From NCBI GenBank assembly GCA_030617585.1, contig JAUWVD010000005.1, positions 1 through 18,246 of the forward strand: a stretch of 18,246 nucleotides of DNA, given 5' to 3'. A model generated the notes under the pieces. The model saw nothing but the letters and a program-made list of their open reading frames with translations. It had not been told where the DNA came from and did no database searches. Positions 1-7,573 of this stretch are shown here, piece by piece (within the stretch, counting starts at the first letter, position 1; every line of letters starts with the position of its first letter). The stretch is from Candidatus Methanophagales archaeon (GTDB lineage Archaea > Halobacteriota > Syntropharchaeia > Alkanophagales > Methanospirareceae). A program made the position numbers and the translations under genes.

Positions 1-19
1 CCATCTATTTAAAGCTTCC

Positions 20-76
20 GAATCTTCAGAAATATCTGATATTATCCTATTTATCCTCAAATAGCATATTTAAAGC
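20..76 (+). promoter_or_regulatory. Duplicated promoter-proximal element, copy 1 (before the methyltransferase)
   Basis: This block aligns without gaps to 2169-2225, with 48 of 57 bases identical. Shared stretches include GAATCTTCAGAAA, TTATCCTCAAATAGC and the TATA-like TATTTAA. The TATA-like box (about 67-74) lies about 30 bases before the ATG at 98, so transcription should start at or next to the start codon and give a leaderless mRNA. Conservation extends some 45 bases upstream of the TATA box, well beyond what a core archaeal promoter needs. That argues for a regulator site or a recent duplication. A further CTATTTAAAGC at 6-16 resembles the end of the same element, but it sits at the window edge and cannot be judged. 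Confidence 0.7.
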
Positions 77-97
77 GAAAGGTCTTTAATAGCTATA

Positions 98-1303
98 ATG
101 AAAGAGAGCGCAAAAAGCGTCTACAAGCGTGATGCGATAAACTATTACGACCAGCCAATGAGAAGTTCTCGATACGATCCGGTGAAGGTCCGTTGGGAAG
201 ATAAGATATGCCAGGACCATTATCGTAAGATGGTCAATAGACTGACAGAAGCAGGTGAGAAGTTACGCATCCTCGATTTAGGCTGTGGCATTGGATATGG
301 ATATCACCTCATATCGAATATCCTTGATGATGACGTACCGATTGAGGAAGACTGTTGTAAGCTACTGGAGGCGGATGATATTGAGTATTATGTTGGTCTC
401 GACATCAACCCTGAGCTGGTAGATATGGCAAAGGATAGATATAAAGATGATAAGAAGGTTACGACCATCAAGTGCGATTTTTTGAATGATGTATATCCCG
501 AAAAGCCATTCAATATCTTTTTCTCTTCTGGCGTGCCATTCTCGCATTTCAATGACAAGGATTTCAGTTCGCTCCTTGAGAAGATATTTGATCACATCAA
601 AAGCTTTGGGACATCGGCATTTCTCGTAGTGGACGTTTTAGGAAGGTACTCGATCGAATGGCAATCTCAGTGGGACGAACCCTCATGGCATATCTACAAT
701 ATGTCGTTCTTCAGTGATGGAAAGGAGAAAGAGCAGATATATATGAAGTTCTGGGGCAAAGAATTAAACGACTTTGTGCTAGAAGCCGCAAAAAAAGCAT
801 GTGTTAAAGCGGAATGCTTTGATACGTTCGATCGTTCTATCTTCATTGGCAGGCATATAGACACGAGTAACTTCAACCCAAACCTGAAGAAGATGAGAGC
901 GATGGTGAATGGCTTATTTTATCCACAACAGCGGGCTCCTTTACAGGAGATGTTCATGGACTATACGTATGAGGATGGTCCCGAAGATGTCCAGGAGCAT
1001 TATAAGCGGATCACATATTACTGGAATTATACACTCGCGACCGCATGCAGCTATCTTGATATACCAATTCCTGATTGGTTTAAAATCAATGTGGCATACA
1101 CAATCCCAGCATCTTTGAAGAGCAGTCAGGAGCAGCTCGGCCGGGTCGTCAAAGATAAAGAGAGATATAAGCAGACAGACGACTTCAGGGCAGATGTTTT
1201 TGAGCCCTTGCTGGGGCAGCTTCTTCGCAATATCGAACACGATTATTCAGAAGGTTTAGGCGCAGCACACACGCTCATATCTATCTTTGAGGTGATTGCA
1301 TGA
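98..1303 (+). CDS. Class I SAM-dependent methyltransferase with an unassigned C-terminal half
   Basis: This 401-residue protein has a Rossmann-type methyltransferase domain in its first half. Motif I is ILDLGCGIGYG (residues 58-68), the acidic residue that would bind the ribose is in GLDINP (100-105), and a motif-II-like CDFLND is at 126-131. Residues after about 200 are probably mostly helical and I do not recognise them; GRHIDTSNFN (251-260) is a distinctive patch. The substrate cannot be named. The start is the only ATG near the upstream TATA-like box and there is no Shine-Dalgarno, as expected for a leaderless transcript. The stop overlaps the ATG of the HAD-like gene (ATGA), so the two are probably translationally coupled. 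The shared upstream block with asnB suggests the three genes belong to one pathway. Confidence 0.85.
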   Translation: MKESAKSVYKRDAINYYDQPMRSSRYDPVKVRWEDKICQDHYRKMVNRLTEAGEKLRILDLGCGIGYGYHLISNILDDDVPIEEDCCKLLEADDIEYYVGLDINPELVDMAKDRYKDDKKVTTIKCDFLNDVYPEKPFNIFFSSGVPFSHFNDKDFSSLLEKIFDHIKSFGTSAFLVVDVLGRYSIEWQSQWDEPSWHIYNMSFFSDGKEKEQIYMKFWGKELNDFVLEAAKKACVKAECFDTFDRSIFIGRHIDTSNFNPNLKKMRAMVNGLFYPQQRAPLQEMFMDYTYEDGPEDVQEHYKRITYYWNYTLATACSYLDIPIPDWFKINVAYTIPASLKSSQEQLGRVVKDKERYKQTDDFRADVFEPLLGQLLRNIEHDYSEGLGAAHTLISIFEVIA

Positions 1304-2163
1304 ACTTCCGCTTCTTGACCGATTGTGGTTATCTGCCAGCAGATCAGTTGAATGAACGAGACTGGGGCGATATAACATTGAGCAGAGAGGATGCAAGGGC
1401 TATAACGGCGCATATATTCAGCATATCCGAAGATATAAACCCGGTCCAGTTTTTGTCCATTGCTGACCGGCGGATTATGTTGTATTTTTATTGCGATCAA
1501 GATATTGATTATTCTTGGTTTAGTAGAAGACTGGAGGTACGAGATGGGTTCGCCGATAAATACAGGGCAAACTGCACAGACTACGGGATATTAGTCGCAA
1601 AGAGGAATATCCACAAAGGAAATGCGCTCAAGCAATTCGCTTCGATGATCAATCTTCCAGTAGATAGGATTGCAAAGTTCGGTGATCAGGGGCAAAAAGG
1701 AGGGAATGACCATGAACTCCTTGCATATCCCGGAAGTTTCTCCGTTTACCGTCATGATAAAGCCAACAGCAACACATTTAACAGTCATGAAGCGTTCAAT
1801 ATATCAAATGCTGCGGGAACGCTATGGATGCTTGAGCGATTGAACTTTGTATCACCGGATAATACACGAATCGAAGCCTCGCAAGATATGCCTTTCATTC
1901 AGTTTAAGCAGATTTATCAGGCAGCAGCTTTTGATATGGACGGTACACTCATATCTGCTGGTGAATCACGACCTTCTGATGCGATGTACAGAATGCTGGC
2001 TGCGCTGCTTGAAAACGGAATACCGATCGCGATTATAACAGCAAGAAATGCAGAAGAGATAAATCACATGTTTTTGCGTGGATTCAAGGGATTTCTTGAT
2101 GAGCCCTCAAAAAATCTCTTCTTCTTCTTGTGCAATGGGGCTGCGCTTCTAAACAGTCATTAA
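1300..2163 (+). CDS. HAD-superfamily phosphatase-like protein with permuted motif order
   Basis: This 287-residue protein carries all HAD phosphatase signatures, but out of order. The N-terminal half has the motif III lysine in HKGNAL (K106) and a motif-IV-like GDQ with ND (D129, D137), as in the C-terminal half of Cof/sucrose-phosphatase-type enzymes. The C-terminal half has motif I FDMDGT (nucleophile D212, acid/base D214), motif II IITARN (T247) and the NGA turn (279-281). The chain stops there, where a normal family member would enter its cap domain. Residues 1-100 could be that cap. Total length (normal Cof-type members are roughly 270) fits one complete domain cut between NGA and cap. 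It could instead be the joined halves of two HAD domains. The gene starts inside the methyltransferase stop and ends 5 bases before the repeated promoter element. The substrate is unknown. Confidence 0.75.
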   Translation: MNFRFLTDCGYLPADQLNERDWGDITLSREDARAITAHIFSISEDINPVQFLSIADRRIMLYFYCDQDIDYSWFSRRLEVRDGFADKYRANCTDYGILVAKRNIHKGNALKQFASMINLPVDRIAKFGDQGQKGGNDHELLAYPGSFSVYRHDKANSNTFNSHEAFNISNAAGTLWMLERLNFVSPDNTRIEASQDMPFIQFKQIYQAAAFDMDGTLISAGESRPSDAMYRMLAALLENGIPIAIITARNAEEINHMFLRGFKGFLDEPSKNLFFFLCNGAALLNSH

Positions 2164-2168
2164 TCTCT

Positions 2169-2225
2169 GAATCTTCAGAAAATCCTGTTATTCTCTTATT
2201 TATCCTCAAATAGCCTATTTAAGCC
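2169..2225 (+). promoter_or_regulatory. Duplicated promoter-proximal element, copy 2 (before asnB)
   Basis: This is the second copy of the block at 20-76 (48 of 57 positions identical, no gaps). It begins just after the HAD-like stop codon. Its TATA-like CTATTTAAG (about 2215-2223) is about 35 bases before the asnB ATG at 2252. Having its own promoter here means asnB need not depend on the upstream operon. The similarity to copy 1 predicts matched regulation. Confidence 0.7.
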
Positions 2226-2251
2226 CGTATAAGATATAGTTATTTTATACT

Positions 2252-3838
2252 ATGTGTTCGATATGCGGGTACTTTTCTCAGGAAGAGGTGCCGACACGTA
2301 TCGTTACAGATATGCTGCAAAAGACAGAGCATAGAGGTCCCGATGCGCATGGATTGTATACAGATGGCGAGATACAAGGGAGTAGCGAGATAAGCGATTT
2401 GGAAAGCAGAGAAAAGGCGAGAGTATGTCTTGGGCATTCGGAGTTGAGTATTGTTAGAGGTGATGAAGGTGTGATACAGCCATTGCGATCTTGTGCTAGC
2501 TCTTTATCGCTAGTACACAATGGCGAGATATACAACTGCCATGAATTAAGGAGTCTATTGAGTAAAGACCATACATTAGAAGATGGAGATAACAATAGCG
2601 AGATTCTATTGCATCTAATAGAGGAGATCTACGATGGCAATTTGCTTAGAACCGTGCAGTCGGTCGTTAAGATGTTAAACGGCATGTATGTCTTCGCCGT
2701 TACAGATGGAGATGAAGTTGTAGCTGCAAGGGACCCGGCAGGTATAAAGCCGATATATTACGTAGAGAAGGAAGGGCGTGTCTATTTCTGTTCTGAGAAG
2801 AAAGGTCTTTATGACACCGAAGGTAAAATCAGAAGTATACCCCCAGGAAAGATAATGAGGGTAAATAAAGATGGTTTATCAATACATCAAGGCGTGATAA
2901 TCGAACGACCACAGATTGATATTACCGATTTCGATGAAGCCGTGACCCTGTATAAAGATGCTATAACGGAAGCAGTTGAGAAGATGTTGAGGGGTGTAGA
3001 TAAAGTAGGGATGATCTTCTCCGGCGGTGTGGATTCGGTAGTGATTGCAAAGCTCATATCTGACTTCGGATGTAATCTCAAATGCTATTGCGTTGGTAAA
3101 AAAGACTCAGAAGATATAAAGAATGCGGAAAAGGTAGCTAAAGATTTGGGATTGAATTTACGCGTGACTTATATAGATGAGCGAACCGTGGAGGCTGTAC
3201 TACCAGAGATCATCGAAACCATCGAGCTAAACGGTCTGCTTCAAGTGGAGGTCGCGGTACCAATGTATCTTGCAGCGAAGGCTGCATCTGAAGGCGGGAT
3301 AAAAGTTATGTTCAATGGGCAGGGCGCCGATGAGTTATTCGCAGGTTATTGGTGGTATAAGAATGTTGTAAAAGAGGATGGTTTCTTGAAACTTCACGAC
3401 AAGTTATGGGAAGACATTGACTTAGCCTATGACGATACGCTTGAACGGGAGGATAAAGTTACAATGGCAAATTCCGTTGAGTTACGTGTTCCATACCTAG
3501 ATAGAAATGTTGTACAATCTGCGATGAGAATTTCTCCACGACTTAAGATAAGGGATGGCGATGATTCAACAAGAAAATGGGTTCATCGAGGGGTTGCAGC
3601 AATGCTTGGTGTGCCGCAGTACACGGCATATCGTGAGAAGGATATGGCTCAATCCGGGTCGGGTGTGCATGGTCTGGTAAAAAGGGTTGCAGAGGAATAC
3701 TTTGAGGGTAAAAAGGTTGAAGCGGTTGAGCTCGAAGATAAGGGCTCGAACTACCGATACCTGGATGAGGATTATGGAACGCCAGAGATGTGGGCATATA
3801 TGCATGAGATAACAAAGGTCAATCAATGTCTTGAGTGA
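2252..3838 (+). CDS. asnB: Asparagine synthase-type glutamine amidotransferase (AsnB family)
   Basis: Asparagine synthases activate aspartate as beta-aspartyl-AMP and amidate it with ammonia released from glutamine. This 528-residue protein has the N-terminal Ntn glutaminase domain (Cys2 nucleophile in MCSICGYF, HRGPDAHG 27-34, HNGEIYN 89-95) and the C-terminal synthetase domain with the PP-loop SGGVDS (257-262), GQGADELFAGY (356-366) and SVELRVPYLD (408-417). Length is normal for archaeal members. By eye against E. coli AsnB, the glutamine-pocket Arg49 is Glu64 here and Asp98 is Asn115. Cys, Asn74 and Gly75 equivalents are kept. Glutamine use, or even the product, may therefore differ from textbook AsnB. 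It has its own copy of the duplicated promoter element and lies downstream of the methyltransferase/HAD pair. Family assignment is secure; aspartate as substrate is inferred. Confidence 0.88.
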   Translation: MCSICGYFSQEEVPTRIVTDMLQKTEHRGPDAHGLYTDGEIQGSSEISDLESREKARVCLGHSELSIVRGDEGVIQPLRSCASSLSLVHNGEIYNCHELRSLLSKDHTLEDGDNNSEILLHLIEEIYDGNLLRTVQSVVKMLNGMYVFAVTDGDEVVAARDPAGIKPIYYVEKEGRVYFCSEKKGLYDTEGKIRSIPPGKIMRVNKDGLSIHQGVIIERPQIDITDFDEAVTLYKDAITEAVEKMLRGVDKVGMIFSGGVDSVVIAKLISDFGCNLKCYCVGKKDSEDIKNAEKVAKDLGLNLRVTYIDERTVEAVLPEIIETIELNGLLQVEVAVPMYLAAKAASEGGIKVMFNGQGADELFAGYWWYKNVVKEDGFLKLHDKLWEDIDLAYDDTLEREDKVTMANSVELRVPYLDRNVVQSAMRISPRLKIRDGDDSTRKWVHRGVAAMLGVPQYTAYREKDMAQSGSGVHGLVKRVAEEYFEGKKVEAVELEDKGSNYRYLDEDYGTPEMWAYMHEITKVNQCLE

Positions 3839-3918
3839 TGAGTGCAAGAGCACTAATTAATGTAAAAGACTTGAAAAGTGGTCAATACTTAGATCAACCA
3901 TGGAGGTGGAAAGTATAA
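3838..3918 (+). CDS. Possible 26-residue small ORF coupled to asnB
   Basis: The ATG overlaps the asnB stop codon (TGATG), a typical arrangement for translational coupling. The frame stays open for 26 codons to TAA, with a basic, tryptophan-containing end (QPWRWKV). I recognise no family. The length is well within what chance allows, so this is tentative. It ends just before the TATA-like box of the aminomutase gene. Confidence 0.2.
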   Translation: MSARALINVKDLKSGQYLDQPWRWKV

Positions 3919-3939
3919 AACTATAAGGTGGGTTGTGAT

Positions 3940-5040
3940 ATGGCATGGGAAAAGGAACTCGAAGAAAGCATTAGCACTATTGCGCAGTTGGGAGATTATA
4001 TAGAACTGACACCAGAATTGGAGCAGCAATTACAAGAAATTGTGGCGATACATCCTATGCGTATTACTCAATATTATATGTCCCTAATAGATAAATATGA
4101 CCCTAATGATCCTATTAGGAGGATGACAGTACCTTCAGAAGAAGAGTTAAATCTCTTGGGCTCTTATGACACGAGTGGAGAGCGTGAAAATACAATGATG
4201 CCAGGTCTGCAGCACAAATATGCGCAAACTGCCTTGATTTTGGCTACAAATAGATGCGCTACTTATTGTAGATATTGTTTCAGAAAAAGGTTGGTTGGTC
4301 TACCAACCGAAGAGATATTGCAGAGATTTAATGATGCAGTAAAATATATTGAAAACCATGAAGAGATCAATAATGTACTTATCAGCGGTGGTGATCCTTT
4401 TGTTTTATCAACAGGCGTGATCAAGGAATTTTTAGAGAAGCTCTCAACCATCTCGCATTTAGATTTTATACGGTTTGGAACTAGAGTTCCAGTGACATTT
4501 CCGGATAGGATCCTGGAAGATGACGAGTTATTGACATTACTGGAAAATAACTCGCAGGAAAATAGGAGAATATATGTGGTAACTCAATTTAACCATCCAA
4601 GGGAAATTACGCAAAAAGCTACTGACGCTGTTAGTAGGCTCATTCGCTCTGGTGTGATACTGGACAATCAAACCGTTTTACTTAAGGGTGTGAATGACGA
4701 TCCGGAAACTTTGGCGGAATTGCAAAATAAACTTGTGGGTATCGGTGTTAACCCCTATTATGTATTCCAATGCCGACCTGTAAAGCGGGTGAAGAATAAT
4801 TTTCAAGTGCCATTGTATAAAGGCTATGAAATAGTAGATAGAGCAAAAAAGAAGCTTAACGGGCACAGTAAAAGGTTTAAGTATATCATGTCGCATCAGA
4901 CAGGCAAGATAGAGATTGTAGGGGTTATGGAGGATAATATCTATCTTAAATACCACCAGGCAAGAGCCACTGAGGACCTCGGGAAATTCTTTAAGCGGAA
5001 GATAAATAAAACCGGCGGGTGGTTAGATGAGCTAGAATAA
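3940..5040 (+). CDS. KamA-family radical SAM / PLP 2,3-aminomutase, substrate uncertain
   Basis: KamA-family enzymes move the alpha-amino group of an amino acid to the beta carbon, using a [4Fe-4S]-SAM radical and PLP. The radical-SAM cluster is CATYCRYC (C106, C110, C113), followed by the SAM-contacting ISGGDP (148-153). The PLP lysine is probably K323 in HQTGKIEIVG. At 366 residues it is shorter than clostridial lysine 2,3-aminomutase (about 416). The two aspartates that hold lysine's side-chain ammonium in that enzyme appear as Arg279 (QCRP) and Ser318, so lysine is an unlikely substrate. Glutamate or another acid is more plausible (inference). ATG 3940 is preferred over GTG 3928 because an AGGTGG Shine-Dalgarno (3926-3932) precedes it at good spacing. 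A TATA-like TATAAAAC is at 3914-3921. No beta-lysine acetyltransferase (ablB) is adjacent. Confidence 0.82.
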   Translation: MAWEKELEESISTIAQLGDYIELTPELEQQLQEIVAIHPMRITQYYMSLIDKYDPNDPIRRMTVPSEEELNLLGSYDTSGERENTMMPGLQHKYAQTALILATNRCATYCRYCFRKRLVGLPTEEILQRFNDAVKYIENHEEINNVLISGGDPFVLSTGVIKEFLEKLSTISHLDFIRFGTRVPVTFPDRILEDDELLTLLENNSQENRRIYVVTQFNHPREITQKATDAVSRLIRSGVILDNQTVLLKGVNDDPETLAELQNKLVGIGVNPYYVFQCRPVKRVKNNFQVPLYKGYEIVDRAKKKLNGHSKRFKYIMSHQTGKIEIVGVMEDNIYLKYHQARATEDLGKFFKRKINKTGGWLDELE

Positions 5041-5084
5041 ATCCATTTTTTAGCACTCATTTCACATTAAACAAAATAAAAAAA
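5041..5084. terminator. T-rich convergent intergenic region acting as terminator for both strands
   Basis: The gap between the convergent aminomutase and gatE genes is only 44 bases. It has a run of six T (5046-5051) on the plus strand, and an A-rich stretch (about 5071-5085) that gives oligo-T on the minus strand. Archaeal termination depends mainly on such T-tracts. No hairpin is evident. Confidence 0.5.
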
Positions 5085-6992
5085 TTAGCCATTCTCCAGA
5101 ACTTCTTTCACCTTCTCCACCAATAGTTTATTTATCAGCTCACCATCCACTTTCCCGCGCAATTCCTTCATTGCAACGCCCATTAACGGCCCCACAGCCC
5201 TTTCACCCTTTTCTCGTATGAACTCCTTCTTCGAGTTAACTATATTTTCTATAAGCTGTTCTATCTCGCCAGTATCCGATCTAAGCCCGATCTCATCGAT
5301 TGCAGTTGCTATGCTCAACTCAGGATGATTCGCCACGAATTTCAAAATATCCGCGACTGCCTCTTTTCCAAACGTATTCGCAGAGAGTTGCTTGAACACA
5401 TCCATGAAATGAAGATCGGTCAACTGTTCCACTTCTAGCCCTTCTTGCATGAACTCTACTAATGTGTCCGTGAGCGTCCTAACTACTAAAGTTGCTGGTA
5501 CGTCACCATAAGATTCCATTATACGTTCAAAGAGCGCGAAATTAGAATTACGCGATATTTTATCCGCAAGTTCGTCATTTAACCCAAACTTAGCTTTATA
5601 TCGCTCTTTTCGGTGCTCAAAGGTCTCTGGGAGATTGGTTCTTATATACCCCAACCACTTATCTTCTATCTCTACCGGTGGCACATCGGTTTCCGGGTAC
5701 ATCCTAGCAGCACCGGGTAGAGGCCGCATATATGCACTGCTTCCGTTTGGCAATGCTCTTCTTGTCTCCTTGGGTACTTCGTGCATTGCCGCCTCAGCCC
5801 GCATCAACACGGCCTTCAGCGCTTTTGTCGCACGTTCTCCCTCTGCAGCTACTATCACCACGCAGTCATCTTCCGTAGCGTCAAAAGTTCTTTTCAGATT
5901 ATCTATCTCTTCTGTTGTGATACCATATGCAGGAAGTTCATCGGTGTGCATCAAGCCCGCACCGAACTTAATTGCGAAATCCGCCAATTCCGTGCCAAAT
6001 CTGCGCCCTGGTTGGAGCTCCGTTCCGAGCACACCCGAGAAACCACGCAGACATACGCCAAATACCGCCCCACCTGCTTTTTTTATCACTTGTGAGGTGG
6101 TAGCCTCGAATATTGCTGCTACATCTTTGATTTCGTGTTCTACTTTCGCATCCCTTTTATTTAACTCTGATTTCAGCTCTATAAGCTTTGACTGACGCAC
6201 AATTTCGCTTTTCACTAGTTCACCTATCAACCTCAGATTCTGAACGCCCTTTATCTCCACTCGTGCACCACCTTCGATAGAGACGTTTATGTCCTGTCGG
6301 ATAGTACCTAATCCGCGCTTCACATTACCCGTGGAGCGAAGTATCATACCTAATTGCTCTGCCACTTTCATCGCTTGGTCGGCCGTTTTTATATCCGGTG
6401 CGGTGCATATCTCTACAAGCGGTATGCCCAACCGGTCTAAGGAATAAACAACGGCATCGCCTTCTGCCTCTAGCTTCTGTGCCGCATCTTCTTCCAGGCA
6501 AAGCGAATCTATCCGGATGGGGCCCTCTTCTGTCGAGAATAAACCCCCGGTTGCAACTAATGCTGTTCGCTGGAAGCCGCAGGTATTAGACCCGTCTATA
6601 ACAATTTTGCGCATTGTATGTATCACATCTAGGGGGGTCATGTTCAGAAGCAGCGCGACTTCTAAGGAGATCTCAATCGCTTCTCGGTTCAATTCACGCG
6701 GTGGCTCTTCGTCATTTTCCACTAAACACGTGCTATCATAGCCCTTATAAATAAATGTTCTGCTATATTGCTCTTCCACACGTGCTGCTTCGTCCACCTT
6801 ACCCATTTCGCTCTTTGACGCTCTCTGATATCGGCTAAAGGATATTATCGCGTCTTTCTTGTCCCTCAATGTAGTAGGGCAATTGCAGAATAATTTGGTC
6901 TTCGTATCGAGCTGCTGGTGTATTTCCAGGCCTGCTTTTAAGCCTATATTATCAAGTAAACTTTTCATTTCGTGTTCTGATTCTATCGGCAT
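5085..6992 (-). CDS. gatE: Glutamyl-tRNA(Gln) amidotransferase subunit E
   Basis: GatE pairs with GatD to convert Glu-tRNA(Gln) to Gln-tRNA(Gln). The subunit is archaea-specific. Numbering below is from the ATG at 6992 (635 residues). The GatB/E catalytic domain covers the first 280 residues: GLEIHQQLDTKTKLFCNCPT (21-40), the family stretch GLGTIRQDINVSIEGG (228-243) and RVEIKG (244-249). An AspRS-like insertion domain (about 280-405), which distinguishes GatE from GatB, follows, then a catalytic-domain return (LPGAARMYPETDVPP, about 425-439). A helical YqeY-like tail covers about 490-635. Full length fits the family. An in-frame TTG at 7007 would add five residues. I prefer the ATG because a TATA-like box (7022-7031, reverse strand) lies about 30 bases upstream. 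gatD is not in the window. Confidence 0.95.
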   Translation of the reverse strand: MPIESEHEMKSLLDNIGLKAGLEIHQQLDTKTKLFCNCPTTLRDKKDAIISFSRYQRASKSEMGKVDEAARVEEQYSRTFIYKGYDSTCLVENDEEPPRELNREAIEISLEVALLLNMTPLDVIHTMRKIVIDGSNTCGFQRTALVATGGLFSTEEGPIRIDSLCLEEDAAQKLEAEGDAVVYSLDRLGIPLVEICTAPDIKTADQAMKVAEQLGMILRSTGNVKRGLGTIRQDINVSIEGGARVEIKGVQNLRLIGELVKSEIVRQSKLIELKSELNKRDAKVEHEIKDVAAIFEATTSQVIKKAGGAVFGVCLRGFSGVLGTELQPGRRFGTELADFAIKFGAGLMHTDELPAYGITTEEIDNLKRTFDATEDDCVVIVAAEGERATKALKAVLMRAEAAMHEVPKETRRALPNGSSAYMRPLPGAARMYPETDVPPVEIEDKWLGYIRTNLPETFEHRKERYKAKFGLNDELADKISRNSNFALFERIMESYGDVPATLVVRTLTDTLVEFMQEGLEVEQLTDLHFMDVFKQLSANTFGKEAVADILKFVANHPELSIATAIDEIGLRSDTGEIEQLIENIVNSKKEFIREKGERAVGPLMGVAMKELRGKVDGELINKLLVEKVKEVLENG

Positions 6993-7111
6993 TTTTAGTT
7001 CATTCAATCATTGTATCTACACTTTATATTTTTTAGTATTTCAAAAAATTGAAAAGCGTTTATCTCCAAAATTTAGTTAAAAAATTGGGAGGGGAACGCG
7101 AAATAGGTAAA

Positions 7112-7546
7112 ATGGCTGAGGAGAAAAGCGGGCAACCACAGAAATTTAGTTGGAACAATGTCCCAGGAGAGGATAATGAAAACCTCAAAAACTTCCTCAG
7201 GGAAGAGTTCGGTATTGACTGGACGGAGGATGCAAAAATCACCAAATCCGATGACTGCAGGATCATCCACATTTTTACTGATGATCACTCAGCCGAAATA
7301 ATTATGGGTGACAAGGAGAAAAAGGCAATCTTAAAAATCCGTGATGGTGAAACACACAACCTGAAAGTTAAAGAGGAGGATGGTAAACTAAACATATACT
7401 TTTCATCAATATGTAAGAAGTTACTTGAGCTAAAAGACTTAAACGGGATTATAATGGGTTATTTAAAAAGAAGATACAAAGATAAGCCTATTAAGCTCAT
7501 CATTATAGCAATTCTTATTACTATTGTCGCTCTACCATTACTATAA
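7112..7546 (+). CDS. Small tail-anchored hypothetical protein
   Basis: This 144-residue protein has a charged soluble part (1-120) and a single C-terminal hydrophobic segment (about 126-144, LIIIAILITIVALPLL) that ends the chain, so it is probably tail-anchored with the N-terminus in the cytoplasm. The soluble part contains FSWNNVPGEDNENLKNFL (12-29), EFGIDWTEDAKI (32-43) and LKIRDGETHNLKVKEEDGKL (74-93). From memory these resemble a recurrent small module in uncultured methanogen-related archaea, but I can name no function. The open frame extends upstream to 7049. ATG 7112 was chosen because the added residues do not look family-like and AGGT precedes it. The gene is divergent from gatE, sharing about 120 bases of promoter region. 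Confidence 0.65.
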   Translation: MAEEKSGQPQKFSWNNVPGEDNENLKNFLREEFGIDWTEDAKITKSDDCRIIHIFTDDHSAEIIMGDKEKKAILKIRDGETHNLKVKEEDGKLNIYFSSICKKLLELKDLNGIIMGYLKRRYKDKPIKLIIIAILITIVALPLL

Positions 7547-7573
7547 TGCCGTTTTTAGTATATGGGTAGCTGA

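Noticed and set aside
5635..6195. A 186-codon plus-strand open frame inside gatE
   Set aside because: It lies wholly antisense to a well-conserved gatE and has low-complexity Ser/Ala-rich composition typical of shadow frames.
7039..7054. TTTCAA-AAAA-TTGAAA palindrome between gatE and the small tail-anchored gene
   Set aside because: A 6-bp AT-rich inverted repeat is expected by chance in such AT-rich promoter DNA; nothing else supports an operator.
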